49,235 nucleotides of DNA from Pseudomonadota bacterium (GTDB taxonomy: Bacteria > Pseudomonadota > Alphaproteobacteria > Rhizobiales > Xanthobacteraceae): assembly GCA_023449855.1 (NCBI GenBank), contig JAEXHR010000352.1, forward strand, positions 1 through 49,235. The letters run 5' to 3'. Both the position numbers and the translations under genes were made by a program. The first letter of the stretch is position 1. Each line of letters begins with the position of its first letter. Positions 8,763 through 16,307 of this stretch are shown piece after piece. The notes beneath the pieces were generated by a model, which saw only the letters and a program-made list of their open reading frames with translations, had not been told where the DNA came from and ran no database searches.

Positions 8763-9270
8763 GATCAGATGCCGGGGTCCATCCGGATGACTGACCTAGT
8801 TGGCGAAGGACATCAGCGCGATGAAGTCCATGGCACTTTGGGAACGTGGCCTTATCGCAAGAGCACCGCGACGGCGCGAAACAAACCACCGGTGAGCCAA
8901 ATCGATCGGCTGCAATCTGACGGAACAGCGGCCCCGCCGCATGTCCCGCGGCGGAACGCAAGAAATCCCTATCCGGGGGCGGCCCTCGATCGACTCACGT
9001 ACGACACCCGTGCGTGCGACCGGCTGCGGAAAGCTTATTTCTTTCAATGGCCTATTGATTTAACTGCGATGTCGTCGGGCTGGCGGAGAGGGGGGGATTC
9101 TCAGCCAGCGGTCGCGGACACTCAGGAAAACCCGTAAAACAAGGCACTTCCGAAAGACCGGCGCATTTTTTGTGGCCACCACTGTGTACCACATTTTCGC
9201 CGGGGGCAAGTCGCTCCGGAGCGCAGGGCTGCATTCGTCTAGGCCGGCACGGCGGAGGCCGCCGGAGCGC
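8763..9270. other. Intergenic stretch at the chromosome/island junction, no gene seen
   Basis: No convincing coding sequence lies in this 508-base gap on either strand; the short frames present have no recognisable motif. It contains the tRNA-like segment at 9081-9100 and a GC-rich 6-bp hairpin (9250-9264) just downstream of the DUF2235 gene, without a T run. To its left, gene order and codon use are those of a normal transporter operon. To its right the accessory genes begin. Confidence 0.5.
9081..9100 (-). repeat. Candidate attachment-site remnant: 3' end of a tRNA-Ser-like sequence
   Basis: Read on the plus strand, this segment is TGGCGGAGAGGGGGGGATTC. The reverse complement of many alphaproteobacterial tRNA-Ser 3' ends reads TGGCGGAGAGGGNGGGATTC, that is CCA plus acceptor stem plus T arm. 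The match stops inside the T loop and the rest of a tRNA is absent. That is what integration into a tRNA 3' end leaves at the junction away from the intact tRNA. The orientation predicts chromosome on the left and island on the right, agreeing with the gene content. The resemblance is from memory of tRNA sequences, not a search. Confidence 0.4.
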
Positions 9271-10824
9271 CTAGCTGGCCGCAGTGCCTGCCGGGACGCT
9301 CGTCTCTGCTGCGTAGACGTCCTTGAAATCGACGTGGCCGGCGAGAAGACCCGGTCGATAGGGCTGCTCCTTGTCATAGACGAGGACGCGGGCTTCCTTG
9401 AAGCGGCGCATGACCGATGGATGGTAGGTGGCCTTGGGCACCACCTTTCTGGACTTCTCCTTCCAGTTCAACCGCCAGAACAGCAGCCGGACGCCGACGC
9501 GGCACTCGTCATGCTGCTGACCGGTGTGTCGGCCGTAGGTCGCGAGCAGGCTCTCGTTCACCAGCAGACCCGCCTTCTTCGCCTGGCAGGCCATCCATTT
9601 CAGCGCGATGTCCGACAGCCGGGATTCGTTCTCCGGGTAGCTGCCCCCGACGTCGGAATGGTTGCCGGCGAACCATAGCTGCCTGAGATAGGCGCCTTCC
9701 TCGATCTCCCGGTTCGGAGGGTCGGCGTCGTTGGCCCACGGTACGCGGTCGAAATCCGCCCGCCGCTCGTCGAGCGCCAGCGCGTGGCGCGCGTAGCGGA
9801 CGAGCGGATTCAGATGGCGGTCGAAGAACTTCATCTGCAAGTTCGTGAGATGCACCGTCTGCCACCAACCGAAGCCCGGCACGCCGAACGAGACCTTGAG
9901 ACGCAGCAGGTAGTACGACGCCAGCCCGGTCATGCCCACGGCAGCCATGGCCTCGATCCACGTCATCCAGAAGACGTATCCGAACCGTCCGAGAAACCAG
10001 GCGAGGAGCGCCGACAATCCGCCTACCACGACGGCGGCGCCCGCCCACAGCCAGGGAACGAGCGACGAACTCACGCCGATCGCGGCGACCGTGTCCCATA
10101 CGCCGATGAAGTGCGGGACCGCGTTCGAAACGCCCGCCTCCTGCGACGCGTAGCGTTGCCTGAACTGATCGCCCAACGCGGTCCGCTGCAGCTTGAGCGA
10201 CCGGGTGCGGTCCGTGGCATGGTCGTCGTCGCGGTCGGCGGCGCCGCTGCCATGCCGGTAGACGCGCTTGACGGCTTCGACCGCTATCGCCCTGAGCGTC
10301 TCCGGATCACGCAGCAGCGGAGATCCGTCCGGCATCCGGATCGGGATCCCGCACAGCCCGAGGACGCCGGCGAGGCAGCGCACCGTGTAGGCGCCGCGGC
10401 TGAAGCCGAACAGGAAGATGCGGTCGCCGGGGCGCCAGAGCCGCATCAGAGCCACGTAGCAATCGACCAGGTTGCCGGTGATCCCGAGACCCGTCGCGCT
10501 GCCGAGACCGTTGTAGATGCGGCGCAGGAACGGCACCTTGATGTCGTCCCCGGCGAGCCGCGAGCCGAGCCCCGGATCGTAGTAGGCCAATTGACGGTCG
10601 GGATCGATGGTCGTGTCCGGACCGCAACGGGTCGCCCTGAACAGCTTGTAGACGTTGCTGCGGAATTCATCGACCTCGACGCCACCCGCCTGTCCCGTGC
10701 CGTCGGAGAAGATGACGATGTTGCGCCCTGAAAACTCCGGCATCCGGTACGGGGTGTCGTCGTCGTCCCATCCGTCCGGCGAGACCTGGATGGGGTCCGA
10801 GGCGGGCTTTTCGGAAGAAGTCAT
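9271..10824 (-). CDS. DUF2235 serine hydrolase (Tle1-like alpha/beta hydrolase) with internal membrane helices
   Basis: A 517-residue protein of the DUF2235 family, which includes type VI secretion phospholipases. Visible parts are an entry strand with NIVIFSDGTGQ (about 35-45), the nucleophile elbow GFSRG with Ser142, an Asp-bearing FIGVWDTVAAIG (Asp244), and the late WFAGNHSDVGGSY with H389 and D391. Between the last two, residues about 256-309 form two or three hydrophobic helices, including WLWAGAAVVVGGLSALLAWF. The hydrolase is therefore anchored in the membrane. No signal peptide or secretion-system gene is nearby. Its ATG overlaps the stop of the four-helix protein gene (ATGA), so it is the last gene of the E2-E1-JAB operon. 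I infer a lipid-attacking effector; the actual substrate is unknown. Confidence 0.82.
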   Translation of the reverse strand: MTSSEKPASDPIQVSPDGWDDDDTPYRMPEFSGRNIVIFSDGTGQAGGVEVDEFRSNVYKLFRATRCGPDTTIDPDRQLAYYDPGLGSRLAGDDIKVPFLRRIYNGLGSATGLGITGNLVDCYVALMRLWRPGDRIFLFGFSRGAYTVRCLAGVLGLCGIPIRMPDGSPLLRDPETLRAIAVEAVKRVYRHGSGAADRDDDHATDRTRSLKLQRTALGDQFRQRYASQEAGVSNAVPHFIGVWDTVAAIGVSSSLVPWLWAGAAVVVGGLSALLAWFLGRFGYVFWMTWIEAMAAVGMTGLASYYLLRLKVSFGVPGFGWWQTVHLTNLQMKFFDRHLNPLVRYARHALALDERRADFDRVPWANDADPPNREIEEGAYLRQLWFAGNHSDVGGSYPENESRLSDIALKWMACQAKKAGLLVNESLLATYGRHTGQQHDECRVGVRLLFWRLNWKEKSRKVVPKATYHPSVMRRFKEARVLVYDKEQPYRPGLLAGHVDFKDVYAAETSVPAGTAAS

Positions 10825-11636
10825 GACGGTCGTACTCCGCGTTCGGTGATCGGGCCGGAGAGCTTTTTCCTGGATGTCCGGGGTGCCGGGGTCGTCTTTC
10901 TCGAATCCTTGTTCAGGTGCGGCGATTGGATGCTGAGAAGCAATTGGCGGGCGTACGACCGTGCGGCCTCGAACACGCCCGCCTCGGTCACGAAGAGCCC
11001 AAGGTACGCTGCGTGGATCACGGCGACCACCACCACCATAACCACCTTGGCGTCGAAGCCGTTCGACAGATCCAGCGGCCAACGATGCCGCAAGATCGCG
11101 ATGCACACCATGACGATCAGGGCGTTGAGAAGAAGGCCCGGCCGCTTCAGACCGAGCAGGTTCCGCCGGAAGCCATAGTCGACGTTCTCGTTGAAGAGGA
11201 TGCCGAATTTCTTCCTGTTCCGTGTGTTCTCGCGCAGCCAGGCGGCGCCCCGCGCGTAGTAGGCGTCCGCGGCGCCGGGATCCGCCGATTCCTCCGCCGG
11301 CGACGGGGCGGCTTGGCCCAGCTTCCGTCCGAGGAACGCGTGGAAGCCGGTCTTGGTCGCCGCGTCGTATGTCGGGTCGCGATGCCGCAGCGTCACCGTC
11401 GTCGGCAGACCGCCCATCTTCTCGACGATCGCCGGCTCGATCGCACGGCCGCGGCGGCGCGCAACGTCGGCGAACACGGCGAACAGGACGGCGAGCCCGG
11501 TGCCTGCGATGAGATTGGTCAGCGCGACGCCGCCCCAGGCGATGAAGATCGCGACGAATGCGAAAGCCGGCGCGCCGCCTATCACGGCCGGAACGAGCCG
11601 CGCGCGCACCGTGTAGGCATCGATCGGGTTCTTCAT
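10821..11636 (-). CDS. Four-helix membrane protein of unknown function in the E2-E1-JAB operon
   Basis: I do not recognise a named family. The 271-residue protein has two hydrophobic helices near the N-terminus (VPAVIGGAPAFAFVAIFIAW and a second ending FAVFADVA). A soluble middle of about 110 residues follows, with charged and aromatic segments (DAYYARGAAWLRENTRNRKKFGI). Two more helices follow (LLLNALIVMVCIAIL and VVMVVVVAVIHAAYLGLFV), then a basic Ser/Lys-rich tail. This 2+2 layout resembles small membrane partners in CBASS-like and other abortive systems, but that comparison is by shape only. It is sandwiched by ATGA overlaps on both sides, so it is translationally coupled to the E2-E1-JAB gene and the DUF2235 gene. 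It may anchor or gate the hydrolase. Confidence 0.75.
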   Translation of the reverse strand: MKNPIDAYTVRARLVPAVIGGAPAFAFVAIFIAWGGVALTNLIAGTGLAVLFAVFADVARRRGRAIEPAIVEKMGGLPTTVTLRHRDPTYDAATKTGFHAFLGRKLGQAAPSPAEESADPGAADAYYARGAAWLRENTRNRKKFGILFNENVDYGFRRNLLGLKRPGLLLNALIVMVCIAILRHRWPLDLSNGFDAKVVMVVVVAVIHAAYLGLFVTEAGVFEAARSYARQLLLSIQSPHLNKDSRKTTPAPRTSRKKLSGPITERGVRPS

Positions 11637-13954
11637 CCGGGACCTCCGTCATCCTGAACCAGCGGCGCAACGGCGTCGGACAGCGCCTCCGCGGTGAAAT
11701 GCACGTATCCGGCCGGCGTATGGATCAGCATCAGCAGCGGAAAGAACTGGCTGACGCAGAGGAGCGCGGCGGTCCTCACGTCGCGCGCCGACGGTCCACT
11801 GGGGACCAAGTGGTTGTGCCAGGTGCCCAGCGCGTAGAGCGCTCCGCCCGACCCTTCGATGAGATCGCGCAGCAACGGGCGCAAGCCCTGCGTGCCGAGA
11901 ACGAATTCGTCGCGCGAGAACTTGCTGTCAGGCGGGGCCGGCAGTACGTCCACCACGTGGAAGACGTCGCTCACGTCGGAATACCGCCCGACCAGGATGC
12001 CGCCCGTCTCCGAGCCGGGACGCGCCGCCACCGCCTCCCGGATGCGCCTATCGACGTCGGGCGCGATCCGAACCTCGCTGATCCCCTCCTTGCGGACGAG
12101 GATGCGCGGAGCGACCTCGCTGCGCTGCCAGGTCTGGCCGAGGCCGTCCTCGGCGATCCGGCCGAGCAGCAACTCGCCGGCCTCCGGCAATCCCCGGCAC
12201 TGAAGCTGCGTAAGACGCTCCGCCATCGGCGCGCAGAGCGACGACAGCCGCGCATCCGAGAGCGGCATCGTCACGGCCGAGCAGCCCTGCCCGATCGCGA
12301 TCGCCTCCGCCGCCGTGTTGAAGACTTCGGCCCGCAGGGCGGCGTCGGCGTTGATCGCGCGGTAGGCCTCGCAGATCAGGTCGGTCGAGGAAGGATTGGC
12401 GTCCGGTCCCTCGACCGACAGCATGGCGACGCTGCCGATGCCGAGCACGCAGGCCTCGATCACGCGCGGACGGGCCGTGGCGACGTCAGTCAGGACAAGC
12501 GCCTCGCGCACGCTGGCCGATCCGGTGGTGTTCACCACCGCGAAGCTATCCGTCGCCACGACCGAAGCGACCGACCGTTCCGAAAGGGCGAGGCCGACGA
12601 CGTCTGTCTGATGATGGGCCGCCTCCTGACGGAGCGGACCCAAGGATTCCGCCAGGTGGAGCGCCTTCGGAACGAACCAGTAGCTCTCCACCTTGTTGTC
12701 GGAGGGCAGCGTCCCGTGCCGGGCGAAATTGTGCGGCTGCATGTCGGCGCTGTCGACCAGCGAGGCGGGTCCCCGCCCGGACTTCGACAGATGCACGGCG
12801 AGCTTCGACCCGACGCTCCCGCAGCCGATCAGCGTCCAAGGACGGACGGCATCGCCATCATCGCCCGCCGCGCGCCGCAGCAGACGGGAGGATATCTCGT
12901 CGCGGTGCATCGCCGTCCGGACGGCCGTGCCGCTTCCCGGCGTGAGGGTCTCGTCCTTCCGAAGCTCGACCACGTAGGGGCAGATCTCGATCGGGGAACC
13001 CGTGCCGATGACGTCGCAGGGGCGCCGCGCCAGCAGCAGCACCGCCACCGGCTGGCTCATGCGGAGACCGGCCTCCGGCATCCGGCTCTGCAGCATCGCG
13101 AGCTTCGGCGTAAGAAAGTCGCGGCAGCCCAGCGTCTCGGACCTGGCCAGAAGCTCGTCGATCGTCGAGACGTTCTCCGGCTGATACTCGCCCGCCACGA
13201 ACGGTCTGCCGGAAGGCAGCTTGCCCGACCATGCGACGATCGCATGGGTCGTGCCGGTCCGCGCCCCGGGACCGGCGGGCTCATAGCTCCATCCGACGGC
13301 GAATTTGGGCCCGAGCGCCACCGGATCCCCTTGGGGCAGGCCGATGCGGTAGGTCGTCTGCTCGCCGTCGGTGACCGCATAGTACCAGGCCCGATACACG
13401 GCGCAGCGGCCATCGCGGCCGGGCAGCGACGTCAGCCAGTCCGCATCCGCGACCACGAAATCGTCGATTCCGTCGCGCCGGACCGGCTCCCATCCGTTCT
13501 GCGGATCGATCAATTGCGCGGAGGCAGCCTTTTCCAGCCAGTCCACGAGCTGCTCGAAGAGCCCTGCCATCCCCCTGACGCGGAGCACCTCGCGTGGCGA
13601 GCCGGCGACGAGGCAGGGTTCGGAAAGCGTATCGCCGCGCGCAGGCTGGATATGCGGATGGCTGCGGTTGAAGTCGCGGCGCAGCAGGATCTTGGGCGCG
13701 CCCAGCGGATATGCGGCGGAGAACACGAACGATACCGGTTCGACGGCACGGACGCCGGACGGACTGGCGCCCACCGCCCTCCAGGCGTTCGCAAGCTCGG
13801 TGCGGATATCGACGACGGCGACCGTCGCCCCGCTTCCCTCGATCCGGTGCGTTGTCACGCGCACGACCGAGGGATGCGATTCCAAGAAGCGCAGCGCGCG
13901 GCGCACGCTCACCGGGATCTGGTCCGTCAGCACCGGCGGCATGGGGTCATCCAT
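11633..13954 (-). CDS. Single-chain E2-E1-JAB ubiquitin-type conjugation/deconjugation enzyme
   Basis: A 773-residue fusion of three ubiquitin-pathway domains. Residues 10-145 resemble a prokaryotic E2: SFVFSAAYPLGAPKILL, then SHPHIQP, with the likely catalytic Cys114 in SEPCLV. Residues about 160-345 are an unassigned linker domain. Residues 372-600 are a ThiF/E1 adenylation domain with GCGSVGS (377-383), the DSADMQPHNFARH segment and later cysteines C558 and C574 as candidate thioester sites. Residues 630-755 are a JAB/JAMM isopeptidase: ETGG (E649), WHNH (H713, H715) and PSARD (S722, D725). All three active sites look intact. CBASS spreads these activities over Cap2 (E1-E2) and Cap3 (JAB). 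The gene overlaps both neighbours. No ubiquitin-like protein gene is visible nearby. Confidence 0.88.
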   Translation of the reverse strand: MDDPMPPVLTDQIPVSVRRALRFLESHPSVVRVTTHRIEGSGATVAVVDIRTELANAWRAVGASPSGVRAVEPVSFVFSAAYPLGAPKILLRRDFNRSHPHIQPARGDTLSEPCLVAGSPREVLRVRGMAGLFEQLVDWLEKAASAQLIDPQNGWEPVRRDGIDDFVVADADWLTSLPGRDGRCAVYRAWYYAVTDGEQTTYRIGLPQGDPVALGPKFAVGWSYEPAGPGARTGTTHAIVAWSGKLPSGRPFVAGEYQPENVSTIDELLARSETLGCRDFLTPKLAMLQSRMPEAGLRMSQPVAVLLLARRPCDVIGTGSPIEICPYVVELRKDETLTPGSGTAVRTAMHRDEISSRLLRRAAGDDGDAVRPWTLIGCGSVGSKLAVHLSKSGRGPASLVDSADMQPHNFARHGTLPSDNKVESYWFVPKALHLAESLGPLRQEAAHHQTDVVGLALSERSVASVVATDSFAVVNTTGSASVREALVLTDVATARPRVIEACVLGIGSVAMLSVEGPDANPSSTDLICEAYRAINADAALRAEVFNTAAEAIAIGQGCSAVTMPLSDARLSSLCAPMAERLTQLQCRGLPEAGELLLGRIAEDGLGQTWQRSEVAPRILVRKEGISEVRIAPDVDRRIREAVAARPGSETGGILVGRYSDVSDVFHVVDVLPAPPDSKFSRDEFVLGTQGLRPLLRDLIEGSGGALYALGTWHNHLVPSGPSARDVRTAALLCVSQFFPLLMLIHTPAGYVHFTAEALSDAVAPLVQDDGGPG

Positions 13955-15110
13955 GGGCCAACGGCTGGCTGCCGATGCCGGTGCCGGCCGCCACGCTCAC
14001 GCCGAACACCGCCCGCTTCAACCTCGGTCCGGCCGAACCCACCTCGATCACCAGCGGATCGTCGCCCGGACCGTCCGCGACGCATTTGAACTCGCCCTTC
14101 ACGTCGTCGAGGATGTCGAGATATTCGCGCTTGGCGCGGATGCAGGGAGGGTCGCTCTCGTCGTCGACGACCGCCTTGCTGCTGGACACGACAAGGGCGC
14201 CGCTCAGGGCCTGCCCGAGCGCGTTGCGCGCGGATGCCGACACCTCCGCCTTCTCGCCCATCTTCGACCAGCTATCATACGATAGGCTGTGCCAAGAACA
14301 GTGGTGCGGCGCGATCAGCACGTCGTATTCCAGACGTTCCGGCGTCTTCGCATTGCGATCCCAGATACGGTCCCAGATCGCCACCTCGGCGTCCCCGCCG
14401 AGCAGGTAGCGCGCCTTGACGGCCTTCGAGACCTTCAGGTCGATGCGGATGATGACGCTGGAATTGTTCTTGGTGAGGACGTCCTCCTCCTTCTCGTCGG
14501 CCGCGGGCATCGGCGCCAGCAGCCGCGCCTCGAACGACGTGTCGGTTTGGCCGCAGATCTTCGAGAAAACCTCGTCGACCTTCACCAGGATCGCGCCGAG
14601 ATCGTCCGTCTTGCCGTCGACGTCCTCGCCCAGGATGACGATGCGGTTGCCGTCGGCGAGCGAGCCGTCCGCTCTGTACTTCTTGACGCGCCGGCGCGCC
14701 TCGTCGCGCCAGGCTTCCGCGTCCGCGCAGAGCACGTGGTCCTCGTCCTTGGCCTTGGCCCGGCGGAACACGATCGGCGACGACCACATCTCGCGGATGA
14801 AGATCTTGTCGTCAGCCTTCGACCATGTCGACGGATCTCCGAGATGGAAATGCGTCTCTAGGCCGCGGATATGATCCGCATCGGGATGGGTGTTGAGAAA
14901 GGCGTCCACGAACAAGCGGCCCTCGTCGTCGCGGTCCAGCTTCTTGCGGAGTTGCGCGGCTACGTCCGGCGTGTCGTCGTCCTCGTCGTCGGCGGCGCAC
15001 CGGATGTTGATGTCCGCAAGGATCCGGCGACCGGACTCCAGTTCGATCAGCGTCATGTCTCCGTTGTCGACTTTGAAATGTGATGTCTTGATCGCCATCG
15101 TGGTCCTCAT
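13947..15110 (-). CDS. ComEC-like metallo-beta-lactamase-fold protein
   Basis: A 387-residue soluble protein whose motifs match the stand-alone beta-lactamase domain of ComEC/Rec2. These are LNTHPDADHIRGL (HxDxDH at 75-80), NNSSVII (about 215-221), YLLGGDAE (near 240) and LIAPHHCSWHS (about 266-275). It lacks the membrane channel of ComEC. Several acidic runs (AADDEDDDTPD) follow the first strands. Metal-dependent hydrolysis of a nucleic acid or another phosphoester is plausible; the substrate is not known. An in-frame ATG at 15098 with GAGG five bases upstream may be the true start, giving 383 residues. It is first in the operon and overlaps the E2-E1-JAB gene by eight bases. Beta-lactamase-fold proteins are known companions of bacterial E1/E2/JAB genes, which supports a joint function. 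Confidence 0.82.
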   Translation of the reverse strand: MRTTMAIKTSHFKVDNGDMTLIELESGRRILADINIRCAADDEDDDTPDVAAQLRKKLDRDDEGRLFVDAFLNTHPDADHIRGLETHFHLGDPSTWSKADDKIFIREMWSSPIVFRRAKAKDEDHVLCADAEAWRDEARRRVKKYRADGSLADGNRIVILGEDVDGKTDDLGAILVKVDEVFSKICGQTDTSFEARLLAPMPAADEKEEDVLTKNNSSVIIRIDLKVSKAVKARYLLGGDAEVAIWDRIWDRNAKTPERLEYDVLIAPHHCSWHSLSYDSWSKMGEKAEVSASARNALGQALSGALVVSSSKAVVDDESDPPCIRAKREYLDILDDVKGEFKCVADGPGDDPLVIEVGSAGPRLKRAVFGVSVAAGTGIGSQPLAHG

Positions 15111-15287
15111 GATCCGTCAGTCCGTTTTCCATCGGCGACGGCTGACGGTGATTTCGCCCATCGCATCGTTCGGCCGGAGCCGACGGTTGTATTCGCCCTT
15201 GGGTTGCTCCAAGAAGGCGGTTCCTATTGACCTATGCGGGGCCGAACCCCGCCCGCGGACATGCGCCATAAAAAATAATCAGCGAGG
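15111..15287. promoter_or_regulatory. Divergent promoter region between the two arms of the defence-like locus
   Basis: These 177 bases separate the divergent beta-lactamase-fold and sigma-like genes and must hold both promoters. A GC hairpin (GCGGGG-CCGAA-CCCCGC, 15236-15252) is followed by an A/T-rich block (CATAAAAAATAATC, near 15270-15283) just before the sigma-like gene; a TTGACC lies at 15227. The spacing does not give a clean sigma-70 promoter, so exact promoter calls are not made. Confidence 0.35.
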
Positions 15288-15896
15288 ATGTCCGAGCCCG
15301 CCGTAGGGCGCCGCATGGGAGAGGAGGGGGAACGCTTGCAACGCCAGGACCACAAGGCCGTCCGATCCCGCCAGGAGGTGGAGGCCGCGATCTGCAGCCT
15401 CAGCACCGCCGAATGGGCGAGGATCGATTCCGTCGCGAGGTCGTTCTCGTTCGGAACGGGATGGGAGTCCGACGACCTGTCGCAGGAGGCCGTCCTCCGG
15501 ACGTTGCGGGGCACCCGGAATTGTCCCGTGGAGGTCGATGTCGTGAAGCACCTGATCGACACCATGAGCAGCATCGCTGACGGAGAGCGGGAAAAGGCGC
15601 ACAATCAGCTTGTGCATCTGCCCACCGTCCAGGCGGGGGTCGAGGATGCGATCGACCTGCCGGCAGCAGAGTGGTCGGTAGAAGAGCAGAAGGCATACGA
15701 CGACGGACGGAACGAAATCTTGGCGATTTTCGAAGACGATACGGTGGCGCGCGATCTCGTCGAGGGTATCCTGGCCGAGTTCGATGCCGACCAGCTCAAG
15801 GAGCTCACGGGACTGGACGGCACAGCCTATGCAACCAAGCGAACCCTGATACGGCGCAGACTTCTCAAACTCCGTCCCAAGGGATACCGGACATGA
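15288..15896 (+). CDS. Sigma-70/ECF-like protein heading the ImmA cassette
   Basis: A protein of up to 202 residues resembling a short sigma factor. A region-2-like helix reads DDLSQEAVLRTLRG (compare DLVQEA of ECF factors), with VVKHLIDTMSSIADGERE after it. A region-4-like helix-turn-helix reads LTGLDGTAYATKRTLIRRRLLKL near the C-terminus. The two halves are joined by a divergent acidic linker. Start choice is unclear. ATG 15288 has GAGG directly against it. TTG 15336 is preceded by a very strong GGAGAGGAGGGGG at ideal distance and would remove 16 residues without touching the conserved part. The stop overlaps the next ATG (ATGA). It may direct transcription of one or both arms of the locus, or act only as a DNA-binding protein; which is unknown. 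Confidence 0.7.
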   Translation: MSEPAVGRRMGEEGERLQRQDHKAVRSRQEVEAAICSLSTAEWARIDSVARSFSFGTGWESDDLSQEAVLRTLRGTRNCPVEVDVVKHLIDTMSSIADGEREKAHNQLVHLPTVQAGVEDAIDLPAAEWSVEEQKAYDDGRNEILAIFEDDTVARDLVEGILAEFDADQLKELTGLDGTAYATKRTLIRRRLLKLRPKGYRT

Positions 15897-16297
15897 CCCG
15901 CGGAAAGCAGAGACAGAGCGGTTTCCGAGGCATCGGACGGCACTTCGTCGAAGACATCATGCAGGCCTCGGACGACGAGATCCTCGCCCAGTACGCCGAG
16001 GACATCGGAGACCCCGAGGCCAACGCCGCGCGCATGCGCGCGATGGTCGAAAGAACGGTTCTGCTGGCGAACAAGGATAGGCTTCACGCCGCCCGTGCCG
16101 GCGTGGCCGCGAACAAGGCGACCGAGCCTCAGGCGGTCATTCCCATCGCCGAGGCTCGGGAACGGCTGCGGCAGGCCCTCGCCTCCAATGCCCACGACGA
16201 CAGTTTCACCCTCGCCGCCCGCAAGGAGACCGAATTGTCGGACGCCGACGTGCTCGACATGCTGCAGGTGATGCGCGAATTGGGGATCCTCAAGTGA
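15893..16297 (+). CDS. Conserved-looking 134-aa protein of unknown function between sigma-like and ImmA genes
   Basis: I do not recognise this family. The protein is basic at the N-terminus (MTRGKQRQSGFRGIGRHF), then helical and acidic (DDEILAQYAEDIGDPEANAA). It ends in a segment that looks like a packed helical domain (LSDADVLDMLQVMRELGILK). There are no cysteines, membrane helices or Gly-Gly end, so it is not an obvious ubiquitin-like modifier. ATG 15893 overlaps the sigma-like stop and the ImmA gene follows after ten bases, so the three are one operon. By analogy with ImmR/ImmA-type pairs it could be the protein cleaved by the protease, which is inference. Confidence 0.65.
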   Translation: MTRGKQRQSGFRGIGRHFVEDIMQASDDEILAQYAEDIGDPEANAARMRAMVERTVLLANKDRLHAARAGVAANKATEPQAVIPIAEARERLRQALASNAHDDSFTLAARKETELSDADVLDMLQVMRELGILK

Positions 16298-16307
16298 GTC
16301 CGCACCC

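Noticed and set aside
9271..11670. A single 799-codon minus-strand frame covering both the DUF2235 and four-helix genes
   Set aside because: Its N-terminal third is the wrong frame of the four-helix protein gene; the real DUF2235 start is the ATG at 10824, coupled by ATGA.
11558..14089. Long plus-strand frame of 843 codons opposite the E2-E1-JAB gene
   Set aside because: It is the mirror of a clearly recognised gene, is very rich in Arg, and shows no family motif; such frames are common in GC-rich DNA.
15893..16297. Possible ubiquitin-like modifier for the E1/E2 enzyme
   Set aside because: The protein is mainly helical by pattern, has no beta-grasp look and ends in GILK rather than a glycine tail.
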